Notes: a model not told the origin generated them from the sequence alone. 64,000 nt of DNA from Arthrobacter sp. 18067 (GCF_902706295.1 NZ_CACSJJ010000010.1:114386-178385), one strand, 5' to 3'; counted from the first letter of the stretch, positions 17,417 through 26,714 are shown. Translations and numbers: made by a program.

Positions 17417-17458
17417 AACGACGGCGGCCGTACCCCCAAGGCGACGGCCGCCGTCGTT
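17417..17458 (-). terminator. Intrinsic terminator of the pst operon
   Basis: A perfect 14-bp GC-rich stem (17417-17430 with 17445-17458) is followed on the minus strand by seven T residues (complement of 17412-17418), 43 bases beyond the pstB stop. Confidence 0.92.
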
Positions 17459-17500
17459 ATCTGCCGACTCCCCCCATAGAAGCCGGAACCTGCGGAACCC

Positions 17501-18280
17501 TTATCCGAAGCGACCGGAGACGTAGTCTTCCGTCGCCTTCTGGCCAGGGTTGTTGAAGATGCTGGTGGTGTCGGCGAACTCGATGAGCTTGCCCGGCTTG
17601 CCGGTGCCTGCGATGTTGAAGAACGCGGTCTTGTCCGATACACGCGCGGCCTGCTGCATGTTGTGGGTCACGATCACCACGGTGTACTGGTCCTTGAGCT
17701 CGTTGATGAGGTCCTCGACGGCCAGCGTGGAGATGGGGTCCAGGGCGGAGCACGGCTCGTCCATGAGGATCACCTGGGGCTCAACGGCAATGGCGCGGGC
17801 GATGCAGAGGCGCTGCTGCTGACCACCGGAAAGGCCGGAGCCGGGCTTGTCCAGGCGGTCCTTGACTTCGTTCCACAGGTTGGCGCCCACCAGGGACTTC
17901 TCCACGAGTGCATCGGCTGCCCCCTTGGAGATCTTCTTGTTGTTCAGCTTTACACCGGCCAGCACGTTGTCGCGGATGGACATGGTGGGGAACGGGTTGG
18001 GGCGCTGGAAGACCATGCCCACCTGGGTGCGGACGGTGACCGGGTCAACGCCGGGGCCATAGAAGTTGTTTCCGTCCAGGAGGACCTCGCCCTCGACGCG
18101 TGCGCCGGGGAGGACCTCGTGCATGCGGTTCAGCGTGCGGAGGAAGGTGGACTTGCCGCAGCCGGACGGACCGATGAAGGCCGTGACGGACTTGGCCTGG
18201 ATGTTGATGTTGACGTCCTCGACGGCCAGGAAGTTGCCGTAGTAGACATTGAGGTCTTTGACGTCGATGCGCTTGGACAT
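17501..18280 (-). CDS. pstB: Phosphate ABC transporter ATP-binding protein
   Basis: 259 residues, the usual PstB length. Walker A is GPSGCGKST, the Q-loop region [13 protein letters not shown] is typical of PstB, the signature is LSGGQQQR, and Walker B is [13 protein letters not shown] followed by the H-loop in VTHNMQQA. It energises high-affinity phosphate uptake through PstC/PstA. Last gene of pstSCAB; no phoU follows. Confidence 0.97.
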   Translation of the reverse strand: MSKRIDVKDLNVYYGNFLAVEDVNINIQAKSVTAFIGPSGCGKSTFLRTLNRMHEVLPGARVEGEVLLDGNNFYGPGVDPVTVRTQVGMVFQRPNPFPTMSIRDNVLAGVKLNNKKISKGAADALVEKSLVGANLWNEVKDRLDKPGSGLSGGQQQRLCIARAIAVEPQVILMDEPCSALDPISTLAVEDLINELKDQYTVVIVTHNMQQAARVSDKTAFFNIAGTGKPGKLIEFADTTSIFNNPGQKATEDYVSGRFG

Positions 18281-18350
18281 GGTGTTCCTTTGTTCCTTGG
18301 GGGTGTGGAAGTGTGAAGGGTGGGCCGTGCAAAAGCGGCGGCCGGCCCGG

Positions 18351-19454
18351 TCAGCGTCCCGTTTTGGGCGCGAACAGACGGGCGATGAGGCGGGCTCCGA
18401 GGTTCAGGAGCATCACCAGGATGATCAGCACCAGCGCGGCGCCCCATGCCCTCTGGTCCGAGGGCTCAGGGTTGGACGGCGACGTCGGGTTGAGGATCTG
18501 CGTGTAAATGAACGTCGGCAGCGAGGCCATCCAGCCACCGAATACGTTGTTGTTGATGGTGGTGGCGAAACCTGCGGTCACCAGGATCGGCGCGGTTTCA
18601 CCGATAACGCGGGCGATCGCCAACGTGACGCCGGACGCGATGCCGGAGATCGCCGTCGGGATGACCACCTTGGTGATGGTGCGCCACTTACGGACACCCA
18701 GCGCGTAGGAGGCCTCGCGAAGCTCGTTCGGGACGATTTTCAGCATTTCCTCGCTGGAACGGACCACCACCGGGATCATCAGGACGGAAAGCGCGACGGC
18801 GGCAACCGCACCGGTCTTGGTGCCGGGGCCCACGATGGCGAAGAAGAACGCTGCCGCGAAGAGGCCGGCCACGATGGACGGGATGCCGGTCATGACATCC
18901 ACGAAGAACGTGATGGCGCGGGCCAGCGGACGGTCGTTGCCGTATTCCACCAGGTAAATCGACGTGAGCAGGCCAACCGGCACGGAGATGACCGTGGCGA
19001 GGAGCGTGATCTGGAGGGTGCCCATCAGCGCGTGGTAGATGCCGCCGAGGACCGGGGCGCCTTCCTCCACGGCCTTGTTGTCGAAGGCTCCCGTAACGCC
19101 GTTCATGGACGTGCCCAGGAAGCCGGGGGTAATCAGGCCGGGGATGCCGTTGACCAGCACGGTAAAGATGACCGAGATCAGGGGCAGGAGTGCAATCAGG
19201 AACGAACCCACCACCAGGCAGGTGGCGAGCTTGTCCTTGGCTTTCCGCGCGCCTTCAACTGCGCCGCTCCAGGAGACCAGGCCCACTGCAAACAGGATGG
19301 CCGAGACAAGGCCCCAGCCAAAGGCGTTGAAGCCGATGAGCGCCAGGATTGCCGCGCCGACGATCAGTGCGACGGCCAGGACAATGTAGGGCGCGAACTT
19401 TGGCAGCTGGCCCTTGGTGAGCGCGGAGCGCTTGCGGACTACTGTGGCGGTCAT
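18351..19454 (-). CDS. pstA: Phosphate ABC transporter permease PstA
   Basis: 367 residues, longer than E. coli PstA because of an extended N-terminal region with two or three additional hydrophobic segments before the core permease fold, as in other actinobacteria. The EAA-like loop reads [23 protein letters not shown]. It pairs with PstC as the membrane channel. The start ATG 19454 directly abuts the pstC stop. Confidence 0.95.
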   Translation of the reverse strand: MTATVVRKRSALTKGQLPKFAPYIVLAVALIVGAAILALIGFNAFGWGLVSAILFAVGLVSWSGAVEGARKAKDKLATCLVVGSFLIALLPLISVIFTVLVNGIPGLITPGFLGTSMNGVTGAFDNKAVEEGAPVLGGIYHALMGTLQITLLATVISVPVGLLTSIYLVEYGNDRPLARAITFFVDVMTGIPSIVAGLFAAAFFFAIVGPGTKTGAVAAVALSVLMIPVVVRSSEEMLKIVPNELREASYALGVRKWRTITKVVIPTAISGIASGVTLAIARVIGETAPILVTAGFATTINNNVFGGWMASLPTFIYTQILNPTSPSNPEPSDQRAWGAALVLIILVMLLNLGARLIARLFAPKTGR

Positions 19455-20387
19455 TTAGTTGGCTCCCGAGAATTCTTTGTGCCGGGTGATGATCCAGCGG
19501 GCGATCATGTTCACGCCCAGGGTGATGACGAACAGCACCAGGCCGGCAGCGATCAACGTGTTGACCTTGATACCGCTGGCTTCGGGGAAGTTCAGGGCAA
19601 TTTCGGCAGCGATGGTCTGGTTGCCGGACTGGATGAGGCTGGCGGTCAGGACACCGGAAGAGAGCACCAGTGCAACGGCCATGGTCTCGCCGAGTGCTCG
19701 GCCAAGGCCCAGCATGATGGCGCTGATGATGCCCGGGCGGCCAAACGGCAGCACGGCCATCTCGATCATTTCCCAGCGGGTAGCTCCAAGTGCGAGCGCT
19801 GCTTCCTCGTGCAGCTTGGGGGTCTGCAGGAAGATTTCGCGGGACAGGGAGGTAATGATGGGCAGGACCATGACGGAAAGGACGATGCCTGCGGTCAGGA
19901 TGGTCTTGCCGGTCGCGGATGCCGGTCCTTCGAAGATCGGGATCCAGCCGAGGTAGGTGGCCAGCCAGTCGTAGGCCGGGGAGATTTCCTTGGCCAGGAA
20001 GGCCGCACCCCAGGCGCCGTAGACCACGGAGGGAATGGCGGCGAGCAGGTCCACCACATAGCCGAGGCCGGAAGCGAGCCGGCGCGGGGCGTAGTGGGAG
20101 ATGAACAGGGCCACGCCGATTGCCACCGGGGTGGCGATGACGAGGGCGATCACGGCGGCAATCAGGGTGCCCACCACGATCGGGGCAATGTAGGCGAAGA
20201 AGCCGTTTCCGCCCTGGATGTCTTCGGCAGGGGCGGTGAGCGCAGGGATAGCCTGCACCACAAGGAACAACGCGACTCCGAAGAGGACCGCGAGAATCAG
20301 GCACCCTGCGGCCATGGCGGCCCCGGAGAAAACCTTGTCCCCGGCGCGTCCTGCGCCTTGGGAGGTTGTCAGGGAGTTGGTGGTCAC
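19455..20387 (-). CDS. pstC: Phosphate ABC transporter permease PstC
   Basis: 310 residues with about six transmembrane helices. The EAA-like loop is LHEEAALALGATRWEMIEMAVLP, and LGETMAVALVLSS is a PstC hallmark. It forms the inner-membrane channel with PstA. GTG 20387 is the start; 153 bases separate it from pstS, and that gap holds a strong stem-loop that probably lowers readthrough. Confidence 0.95.
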   Translation of the reverse strand: MTTNSLTTSQGAGRAGDKVFSGAAMAAGCLILAVLFGVALFLVVQAIPALTAPAEDIQGGNGFFAYIAPIVVGTLIAAVIALVIATPVAIGVALFISHYAPRRLASGLGYVVDLLAAIPSVVYGAWGAAFLAKEISPAYDWLATYLGWIPIFEGPASATGKTILTAGIVLSVMVLPIITSLSREIFLQTPKLHEEAALALGATRWEMIEMAVLPFGRPGIISAIMLGLGRALGETMAVALVLSSGVLTASLIQSGNQTIAAEIALNFPEASGIKVNTLIAAGLVLFVITLGVNMIARWIITRHKEFSGAN

Positions 20388-20428
20388 TTCACGATCCTTC
20401 AGTCTCAGTGAACTGGTCTTACATGGCT

Positions 20429-20501
20429 AAGTTCCCTGCCCCGCGCGAGTGGCACTGCGGCCACTCGGGCCCGGGGCCACACCGCGCGGGACAGGGAACT
20501 T
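20429..20501 (-). promoter_or_regulatory. Stem-loop between pstS and pstC
   Basis: Arms 20429-20447 and 20483-20501 pair at 18 of 19 positions, with a nested GAGTGG...CCACTC hairpin inside the loop. There is no T-run. Such structures between binding-protein and permease genes commonly protect or partially terminate the mRNA so that the binding protein is made in excess. Confidence 0.7.
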
Positions 20502-20540
20502 CAATGTTCAGCCGGGTTCAAGCAAACCCGCCGGGAAACC

Positions 20541-21662
20541 TTAGGACTTGGCCTTGATGGTTTCGATAGCGGCTGTGGCCTTGTCCTGCAGGGTCTTGGA
20601 GAGCGGCGCGGACTTTGCGGCGTCGGCTGCGGTCTTCTGTCCTTCGTCGGAGACGACGTAGCTTTCGAAGGCCTTCACCAGGTCAGCAACAGCAGCAGTT
20701 TCGTAGGTGGTGCAAACTACGTGGTACGAAACGAGGACTACAGGGTAGGCGCCCGACGCGGTGGTCTTGCGGTCCAGCTTGATGGCGACGTCGTTGGCGG
20801 CGCGGCCGTCAACGGGCTTGCCGGCTTCGACTGCCTTGGCGGCGGCATCAGCGGAGATCTTGACGAACTCTTCGCCGACCTTGATGGAGGCGGTGCCCAG
20901 CTTGCCGGAGACAGCGGAGTCATCAGCGTAGGTCACGGCACCGGGGGTGTCGGTGACGGTCTTGACGACGCCGGAGGTGCCCTTGGCGTTTTCGCCGGCC
21001 AGGGTGGCGGGCCAGATGCCGGCAGCCTTGTCCGTCCAGACCTCGGGAGCAGCAGCTGCGAGGTAGTCGGTGAAGTTGGTGGTGGTGCCGGAGTCGTCAG
21101 AACGGTTCACCGGGGTGACCTTGAGATCCGGGAGGGTGACGCCTTCGTTGAGGGCGGCGATTGCGGGGTCGTTCCAGTTGGCGATTTCGCCGCGGAAGAT
21201 CTTGGCGACAGTTGCGGCGTCGAGCTTCAATTCCTTGACGTCCGGGATGTTGAAGGCCACGGCGATCGGGGAGATGTACACCGGGATGTTGATGGCGCCG
21301 TCGGGGCCGCACTTGGCTTTGGAGCTCTCGAGCTCTTCGTCCTTCAGGTAGGCGTCAGAACCGGCGAACTGTGCCGAGCCGTCGATGATGGCCTTGCGGC
21401 CTGCGCCGGAACCGTCCGGGGAGTACTGGACCGTGGCGCCGGAGTTGGCGGTGGAGAAACCGGCCTTCCAAGCGTCCATGGCTGCGCCGGTGGAGGAGGC
21501 GCCGATACCGGTCAGCGTGCCGGTGACCTTGGTGCCGGATGCGGCCGACTGGGTACCAGCAGGCGTGTTCGTTGCGTTGTCTGAACCGCAAGCAGTGAGC
21601 GCGAGAGCGCCGGCTGCGATGACCGCGATTGCCGCGTTGCGGCCGAAGTGAGTTGCCTTCAC
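20541..21662 (-). CDS. pstS: Phosphate-binding lipoprotein PstS
   Basis: 373 residues from GTG 21662, preceded by AAGGGG. The signal peptide ends ALALTAC with lipidated Cys25. The mature protein has phosphate-ligand loops GIGASSTGAAMDAW, SPDGSGAGRKAIIDG, and RSDDSGTTTNFTDYL. It captures phosphate at the cell surface for PstCAB. The frame is open another 115 codons upstream, but that part covers the promoter and PHO box and is not protein-like. Confidence 0.96.
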   Translation of the reverse strand: MKATHFGRNAAIAVIAAGALALTACGSDNATNTPAGTQSAASGTKVTGTLTGIGASSTGAAMDAWKAGFSTANSGATVQYSPDGSGAGRKAIIDGSAQFAGSDAYLKDEELESSKAKCGPDGAINIPVYISPIAVAFNIPDVKELKLDAATVAKIFRGEIANWNDPAIAALNEGVTLPDLKVTPVNRSDDSGTTTNFTDYLAAAAPEVWTDKAAGIWPATLAGENAKGTSGVVKTVTDTPGAVTYADDSAVSGKLGTASIKVGEEFVKISADAAAKAVEAGKPVDGRAANDVAIKLDRKTTASGAYPVVLVSYHVVCTTYETAAVADLVKAFESYVVSDEGQKTAADAAKSAPLSKTLQDKATAAIETIKAKS

Positions 21663-21783
21663 TTGGATGTGCCCCTTCCAGGGATTCTTCGATGCGGGCC
21701 GAACGGAGATTTCGGCGTGCGCGAGCTGAGGACCTTTTGTTCCTTTACTGAAGGTAAGGAGCGCAGGTAACGGGACCTGCGGT

Positions 21784-21805
21784 GGAAGGTGAACGGAAAG
21801 TGAAC
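21784..21805 (-). promoter_or_regulatory. PHO-box-like PhoP site upstream of pstS
   Basis: On the minus strand two contiguous 11-mers, GTTCACTTTCC and GTTCACCTTCC, match at ten of eleven positions. Streptomyces PhoP binds tandem 11-bp repeats of the GTTCACC type. The site is about 120 bases upstream of the pstS start and lies between divergent genes, so it predicts phosphate-starvation induction of pst. Confidence 0.72.
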
Positions 21806-21909
21806 GACGGCGGACCATTGGGTTATGTGGCGCGCGCCACCTTGAGCGGTGCCCCGGTTGCCGTCCGTGCCTTCGTCGGAACCATTGCCGGGCAAATAGA
21901 CTGGACGAC

Positions 21910-23037
21910 ATGGCTGCCGCGAAGGGATTTTCTGCAAGCAAGAGGTTCCTGCGCGCCAGAGTCCGGACCGGTTTGGTCCGCAGCCGGAATTCGTTGACAC
22001 CGGCCATCCAGATGACAGTGTGCGCCGTAGGCGCCTACGCTTTCGCCGAGTATGTCCTGGGCCACCAAGGACCGCTGTTTGCAGCTACGTCGTCCCTGAT
22101 TGCCCTCGGGTTCTCCCGTGACCCGCGGCTGCGCCGGGTGATAGAGGTGGGCCTTGGCTGCACACTGGGCATCGTTGTTGGTGATTTGCTGCTTCACTGG
22201 CTGGGCGCTGGGATCTGGCAGGCCGCCGTCGTACTTCTTTTCTCCATCCTGCTGGCCAGGTTCCTGGACAGCGGCACTATTTTCACCACCCAACTGGGGC
22301 TGCAGTCGTTGCTGGTGGTGCTGCTGCCGGCCCCGGCCGGCGGGCCCTTCACGCGAAGCCTGGATGCCGTGGTTGGCGGTGTGTTCGCCCTGCTGGTGAC
22401 CATCCTGGTGCCGAAGGATCCGCGCCGCGAGCCCCGCAAGGACGTCCAGAAGATCCTTTACGAGCTTGCCGAAGTTCTGCGTGAGTGTGGCAAGGCGCTG
22501 ATCGAAAGCGACTCCACCCTCGCCTGGCACGCGCTGATCCGTGGCCGGAACTGCCAGCCCCTGGTGGACCGGATGCGGCAGACGCTGCGGGCGTCCGGTG
22601 AGGTGGCAACGCTGGCCCCCGCGCATCGCAGGCATCGCGACGAACTCGCCGGCCTGGAACACTCCTTGGAATACATCGACCTCGCCCTGCGTAACAGCCG
22701 GGTGTTCGCCCGGCGGCTCACCAGCGCGATCAACCATGCCGCGTTGTCCGATGAAGCGATCGACAGCATCTCCGAAGTCCTGCAGGAAACGGCTGCGGCG
22801 ATCGACGAGATGACCATTGGATTGTCCGAGCAGAGCGAAGGGACCCGCCGGGTACACCTGCGCCGCGCCCGGAACGACCTCTCGGACATCGCCGCCCGCC
22901 TGCACCCCAAGATGCTGGACGTCCAAAGGCTGGAGGGCGAGACCGTGGTGATGCTGTTCCGGCCGCTCATGGTGGACCTGTTGGAGGCCAGCGGAATGGA
23001 GCCGGAGGAAGCGCGGGCGGTGCTGCCGGCGCTGTAG
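21910..23037 (+). CDS. FUSC/aromatic acid exporter (ArAE_1)-like membrane protein
   Basis: 375 residues. The N-terminal half (residues about 30-165) carries several transmembrane helices (GAYAFAEYVLG..., SSLIALGFSRDPRLRRVIEVG..., ILLARFLDSG), and the C-terminal half is a cytoplasmic helical domain with coiled-coil tendency. This matches DUF939/ArAE_1 efflux-type proteins; the substrate is unknown. A TAGACT hexamer seven bases before the ATG suggests a leaderless transcript. Divergent from pstS, sharing the PHO-box intergenic region, so phosphate control of this gene is possible but unproven. Confidence 0.82.
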   Translation: MAAAKGFSASKRFLRARVRTGLVRSRNSLTPAIQMTVCAVGAYAFAEYVLGHQGPLFAATSSLIALGFSRDPRLRRVIEVGLGCTLGIVVGDLLLHWLGAGIWQAAVVLLFSILLARFLDSGTIFTTQLGLQSLLVVLLPAPAGGPFTRSLDAVVGGVFALLVTILVPKDPRREPRKDVQKILYELAEVLRECGKALIESDSTLAWHALIRGRNCQPLVDRMRQTLRASGEVATLAPAHRRHRDELAGLEHSLEYIDLALRNSRVFARRLTSAINHAALSDEAIDSISEVLQETAAAIDEMTIGLSEQSEGTRRVHLRRARNDLSDIAARLHPKMLDVQRLEGETVVMLFRPLMVDLLEASGMEPEEARAVLPAL

Positions 23038-23087
23038 CCCGCCGTTCCTTCCAGAGAAGCCTCAGACCTGTTTGGCAGAATGGGCCG

Positions 23088-23783
23088 ATGACCCCTGCCT
23101 TATCCACACGATTCCGGGCTGCGCCGGCGCTCCGGCAACGGCAGCGGCCCCTGTCCCTCTGGGCAGGCGGTTTGCTGGTGGCCGGCGACGCCATCTTCTG
23201 GTTCATGTTCGCCGCAGTGTTGTCCGAGACCGGGATGGCCACCATGGATGGCACGGTCCACAGTTTCATGGTCGATTCACGCAGCCCGGTGCTCACGGCT
23301 GTCCTCACGGCGTTGACTACGGTGACCTCACCCGCGTGGATGACGGCCATTGGCGTGGCGGTGGCCGTCACCTGGACGGTCTGGAAGCGGGAACTATGGC
23401 GGCCGGCCGTGCTCATGGGCGCTATGTTGCTCGCCGTTGTTCTTTCCACCCTCATCAAGCAGGATGTGGGCCGCTCCCGGCCGCCGTCCTCCGATTTCCT
23501 CCTTGGCCCGGACGACGCCCTGTCCTTCCCGTCCGGCCACACGCTCGGCGCCGGCATCTTCGCGTTGGTCCTCACCTACCTGATCGTCTCGCGTTCGAGC
23601 ACGCGAACGACGGCGGTGCTCGCCTTCGCGGGCGCCGCGTTGCTGACGCTGCTGGTCGCCTACAGCCGGGTCTACCTTGGGTACCACTGGCTGACGGACG
23701 TGGTTGCTTCGCTCGGGGTGGCACTTGGCGTGACGGGAGTAGCGGTATTCGTGGATGCGGCGCGGCACGGGCGGGCCGCGTAG
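23088..23783 (+). CDS. PAP2 superfamily membrane phosphatase
   Basis: 231 residues with several transmembrane helices. All three PAP2 motifs are present: KQDVGRSRPP, FPSGHTLGAG and SRVYLGYHWLTDV, giving the catalytic Ser-His-His set. Likely dephosphorylates a lipid phosphate such as phosphatidic acid, undecaprenyl or phosphatidylglycerol phosphate at the membrane; the exact substrate cannot be told. CAGAAT six bases before the ATG is a weak leaderless -10 candidate. Confidence 0.9.
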   Translation: MTPALSTRFRAAPALRQRQRPLSLWAGGLLVAGDAIFWFMFAAVLSETGMATMDGTVHSFMVDSRSPVLTAVLTALTTVTSPAWMTAIGVAVAVTWTVWKRELWRPAVLMGAMLLAVVLSTLIKQDVGRSRPPSSDFLLGPDDALSFPSGHTLGAGIFALVLTYLIVSRSSTRTTAVLAFAGAALLTLLVAYSRVYLGYHWLTDVVASLGVALGVTGVAVFVDAARHGRAA

Positions 23784-23820
23784 GCCAATCCTGTCAGTGC
23801 CCGCGACTAACCTTGAACCT

Positions 23821-25194
23821 ATGGCTTCCAAGACCTCGCGCGCATCCAAGACACCCGCCTACAAGTGCGCCGAATGCGGCTGGACCGCCATCAAGTGGGT
23901 GGGCAGGTGTGGTGAGTGCCAGGCCTGGGGAACCGTTGAGGAGTACGGCGCCACTGTCGCGCGTACGACGGCGGCCGCTACCGTTTTGGAGCCGGCCCGC
24001 CGTATCGCCGAGGTGGATGGGACCACTGCGGCGTTCCTGCCCACGGGCGTGGACGAACTCGACCGCGTCCTGGGAGGAGGGCTCGTCCCCGGCGCCGTCA
24101 TCCTGCTCGCGGGGGAACCCGGCGTCGGGAAGTCCACGCTGTTGCTGGATGTCGCGGCGAAGTTCGCGCGCACGGGTCAGGATGTTCTGTACATCACCGG
24201 CGAAGAATCCGCGGCACAGGTGAAGCTGCGCGCCGAGCGCATCGACGCCGTCGCCCATACTCTTTATCTTTCTGCCGAAACTGATCTTGGGCAGGCGCTT
24301 GGCCAGGTGGAGAAGTTGGAACCCAAGCTGTTGATTGTGGACTCCGTGCAAACGCTGAGCAGCGCGGATGTCGAAGGCAGTGCCGGCGGCGTATCCCAGG
24401 TGCGCGAGGTAGCTGCCTCCATCATTGCCGCAGCCAAGCGCCGCAACATGACCACGCTCCTGGTGGGCCACGTGACCAAGGAAGGCACCATCGCCGGGCC
24501 GCGGCTGCTGGAACACCTGGTGGATGTCGTGTGCCAGTTCGAAGGTGAGCGTCACTCCCGCCTGCGCCTGCTGAGGGCGGTGAAGAACCGCTACGGTGCG
24601 ACGGACGACGTCGGTTGCTTCGATCTGAATGAGGCCGGCATCGAAGGCCTGGCGGACCCCAGCGGACTGTTCGTTTCGCGGACGCGTGAGCCCGTTTCCG
24701 GAACGTGCATCACGGTGACCATGGAGGGTCGCCGGCCGCTGCTGGCAGAGGTTCAATCGCTTCTTGCCGAGAGCGCCAATTCGCAACCACGCCGGGCCAC
24801 CAGCGGGCTGGAAAGCTCCAGGGTGGCCATGCTGCTCGCGGTTCTTCAGCAGCGGGCAGGCTGCATGCTGCACAAGGACGACTCCTACGTGGCAACGGTC
24901 GGCGGCGTGAAGCTCACGGAGCCCGCCACTGACTTGGCTGTGGCCCTCGCGGTTGCCTCCGCTAAGTCCCGGAAGGCCCTCCCCCAGCGCCTGATTGCCT
25001 TTGGCGAGGTTGGCTTGGCCGGCGAGGTCCGTCCTGTTCCCGGGATCAACCAGCGCATCCAGGAAGCACACCGCCTCGGCTTCACCCACGCGATCGTTCC
25101 GGCCAGCCCGGCGGGCGCCGGGGTCATCCCCGACGGCTTCTCGGTGCGCGAGGTAGGTCACTTGGCGGAGGCCCTCGAACTTCTGATCACTTAA
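23821..25194 (+). CDS. radA: DNA repair protein RadA/Sms
   Basis: 457 residues. The N-terminal zinc finger has Cys16, Cys19, Cys30 and Cys33; the RecA-like ATPase has Walker A GEPGVGKST and the RadA-specific KNRYGATDDVG (usually KNRFG). The C-terminal domain is Lon-protease-like. RadA promotes branch migration in recombination. ATG 23821 is chosen because the zinc finger follows directly, and TAACCT seven bases before suggests a leaderless transcript. In mycobacteria disA follows radA directly; here about 10.5 kb separates them. Confidence 0.96.
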   Translation: MASKTSRASKTPAYKCAECGWTAIKWVGRCGECQAWGTVEEYGATVARTTAAATVLEPARRIAEVDGTTAAFLPTGVDELDRVLGGGLVPGAVILLAGEPGVGKSTLLLDVAAKFARTGQDVLYITGEESAAQVKLRAERIDAVAHTLYLSAETDLGQALGQVEKLEPKLLIVDSVQTLSSADVEGSAGGVSQVREVAASIIAAAKRRNMTTLLVGHVTKEGTIAGPRLLEHLVDVVCQFEGERHSRLRLLRAVKNRYGATDDVGCFDLNEAGIEGLADPSGLFVSRTREPVSGTCITVTMEGRRPLLAEVQSLLAESANSQPRRATSGLESSRVAMLLAVLQQRAGCMLHKDDSYVATVGGVKLTEPATDLAVALAVASAKSRKALPQRLIAFGEVGLAGEVRPVPGINQRIQEAHRLGFTHAIVPASPAGAGVIPDGFSVREVGHLAEALELLIT

Positions 25195-25247
25195 CCCTTC
25201 CGGGGTGTCGAGCGGCTCTGAGCTGCGGTTTCGGCAAGGATTGGGTC

Positions 25248-25871
25248 ATGACCAAGAGAACTGTGCTTATTGGGGGACGCTTTTTCTTTGGCCTTTTGAC
25301 CTTGGTGGCGGTGGGGACACAGCTGACAGTTCATCTGGGCATGGGCTATGACCTCTGGAACTTCTTCAGCTACTTCACCAATCTGTCCAATATCTTTGCC
25401 GCGTTGGTGCTCCTCATCAGCGGGTACAGGGTCCTGATCCGCAAGCGCCCCAGCGAAATTGACGATGTCACCCGTGGCTCAGCCACCATCGCCATGGCCG
25501 TGGTGGGCCTTGTTTTTGGAGCACTGTTGGCGGGCGAGGACCTCGGTTCGCTGCTGCCGTGGGTCAATTTCGTGGTGCACTACCTGATCCCCGTAGTGAT
25601 GGTGGCGGACTGGCTCTTCCAGCCCCCGCTGGCCACCCTGCAACCCAGGCACATTTGGTACTGGCTGCTCTATCCCATCGGCTACCTCGTCTACAGCCTG
25701 ATCCGCGGAGCGTTCGTGAACTGGTATCCGTACTGGTTCATCGACCCCTCACGAGCCGGCGGCTGGGGCGGCGTGATCATCTTTGGACTCGCCATCTCCG
25801 TGGGCTTCCTCGTGGTGAGCCTGGCGATGCTGTGGCTTGGGAACAAGCTGAAGCGGCAGGTGGACTACTAG
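25248..25871 (+). CDS. Pr6Pr-like integral membrane protein
   Basis: 207 residues with six or so hydrophobic segments and the motif FFSYFTNLSNIFAALVLLISG, followed by NFVVHYLIPVVMVADWLFQPP and a tyrosine/tryptophan-rich WYWLLYPIGYLVYSLIRGAF. These are typical of the uncharacterised Pr6Pr/FAR-17a-AIG1-like family, some members of which hydrolyse lipid substrates. Function here is unknown. Its TAG stop shares CTAG 25868-25871 with the amtR-like gene. Confidence 0.75.
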   Translation: MTKRTVLIGGRFFFGLLTLVAVGTQLTVHLGMGYDLWNFFSYFTNLSNIFAALVLLISGYRVLIRKRPSEIDDVTRGSATIAMAVVGLVFGALLAGEDLGSLLPWVNFVVHYLIPVVMVADWLFQPPLATLQPRHIWYWLLYPIGYLVYSLIRGAFVNWYPYWFIDPSRAGGWGGVIIFGLAISVGFLVVSLAMLWLGNKLKRQVDY

Positions 25872-26569
25872 GCGCTCTTCGCGGCGGGCGTCGGCTCTCC
25901 AAACCGCCTGATGAGTTCACCACCGGTAACCCTCACCGCCGGAAGTTCGTGCCTGAGTCCCGCGAGGAACATCACGGTGTCGGCCGTGGTGGCCGCCGAG
26001 TCTGACGAGATCAGTCCGTCCGCGCGGAGGTTGATCAAGGATTCCACCAGCCGGAAGGCCGTTTCTCCGAGGTTGACGTCCGAATCGGCCACCGCCGTCA
26101 GTTCCCGCCCCAAGTCTCCGTAAATGGTCCGAAGTTCCTTCCGGGCTTCCATGAACGGCTGGAAGATCTCCGCCCTGGCCTCCGGAAGGTGGTACAGCAC
26201 GCCGAGGTTCCAGCGGGAACTGCAGAGCTGCGAACCGTCGAACAGCACCACCGCATGCAGCCGCGCTGCGGCGGCAACCGGGCCACGCCCGGCTTCCCCC
26301 GGGTGGCCGTGCACCGCACGGGCGAAGGCCAGGCTGGTGGACACCGTCCCGCCAAGAAGCTCGCCCAAGATCTCGTCCTTGGTGGAGAAGTGGTGATACA
26401 GCGATGACTGCCGGATTCCGACAGCGTCAGCGATGGCCCGCGTGGACGTGTTGGCGAATCCTTGGCCGGTAAAGAGCTCGGCCGCCGCGTCCAGGATTTC
26501 GTCGCGGGCTGTGGCTCCCCGGCGTAGCGCTTGCTGCTTGCGGGGGCGTCCCGGTCCGACTGTACTCAC
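25868..26569 (-). CDS. amtR: AmtR-like TetR family nitrogen repressor
   Basis: 233 residues from GTG 26569. The N-terminus GRPRK...REILDAAAELFTGQGF...TSTRAIADAVGIRQSSLYHHF parallels Corynebacterium glutamicum AmtR closely, and the effector-domain stretch SSRWNLGVLYHLP parallels its STKWNVGRLYQLP. AmtR represses nitrogen-assimilation genes and is released by adenylylated GlnK; in Mycobacterium smegmatis its homologue controls urea-degradation genes. It is divergent from the permease/carboxylase operon. A start at 26599 is open but less like AmtR. Identity is from remembered sequence, not a search. Confidence 0.8.
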   Translation of the reverse strand: MSTVGPGRPRKQQALRRGATARDEILDAAAELFTGQGFANTSTRAIADAVGIRQSSLYHHFSTKDEILGELLGGTVSTSLAFARAVHGHPGEAGRGPVAAAARLHAVVLFDGSQLCSSRWNLGVLYHLPEARAEIFQPFMEARKELRTIYGDLGRELTAVADSDVNLGETAFRLVESLINLRADGLISSDSAATTADTVMFLAGLRHELPAVRVTGGELIRRFGEPTPAAKSA

Positions 26570-26640
26570 CCTTTCATTCTTGCATCGCAGCACCGCCAAA
26601 AGAGCCGTTCACGGCCTGCTGAGCCGACGGTGAGATTTCC

Positions 26641-26688
26641 TTTACTTCCCCGAAACGCACGGTAACCAAGGCTTTACATCGGCGAAAC
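26641..26688. promoter_or_regulatory. Candidate GlnR-like box array upstream of the carboxylase operon
   Basis: Five half-sites occur in order: TTTAC (26641), GAAAC (26652), GTAAC (26662), TTTAC (26673) and GAAAC (26684), spaced 11, 10, 11 and 11 bases. TTTAC-n6-GAAAC thus occurs twice, 32 bases apart, flanking GTAAC. This agrees with the gTnAC-n6-GaAAC pattern of Streptomyces GlnR boxes. It lies 108-155 bases before the permease start and between divergent genes. Confidence 0.55.
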
Positions 26689-26714
26689 GTCGCGGGGACA
26701 CCGCGCTGGAAAAC

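Noticed and set aside
18249..20411. A 720-codon open frame on the plus strand across pstB-pstA-pstC
   Set aside because: It is antisense to three clearly recognisable pst genes and its translation is low-complexity Gly/Asp/His/Gln-rich, a usual artefact of high-GC coding DNA.
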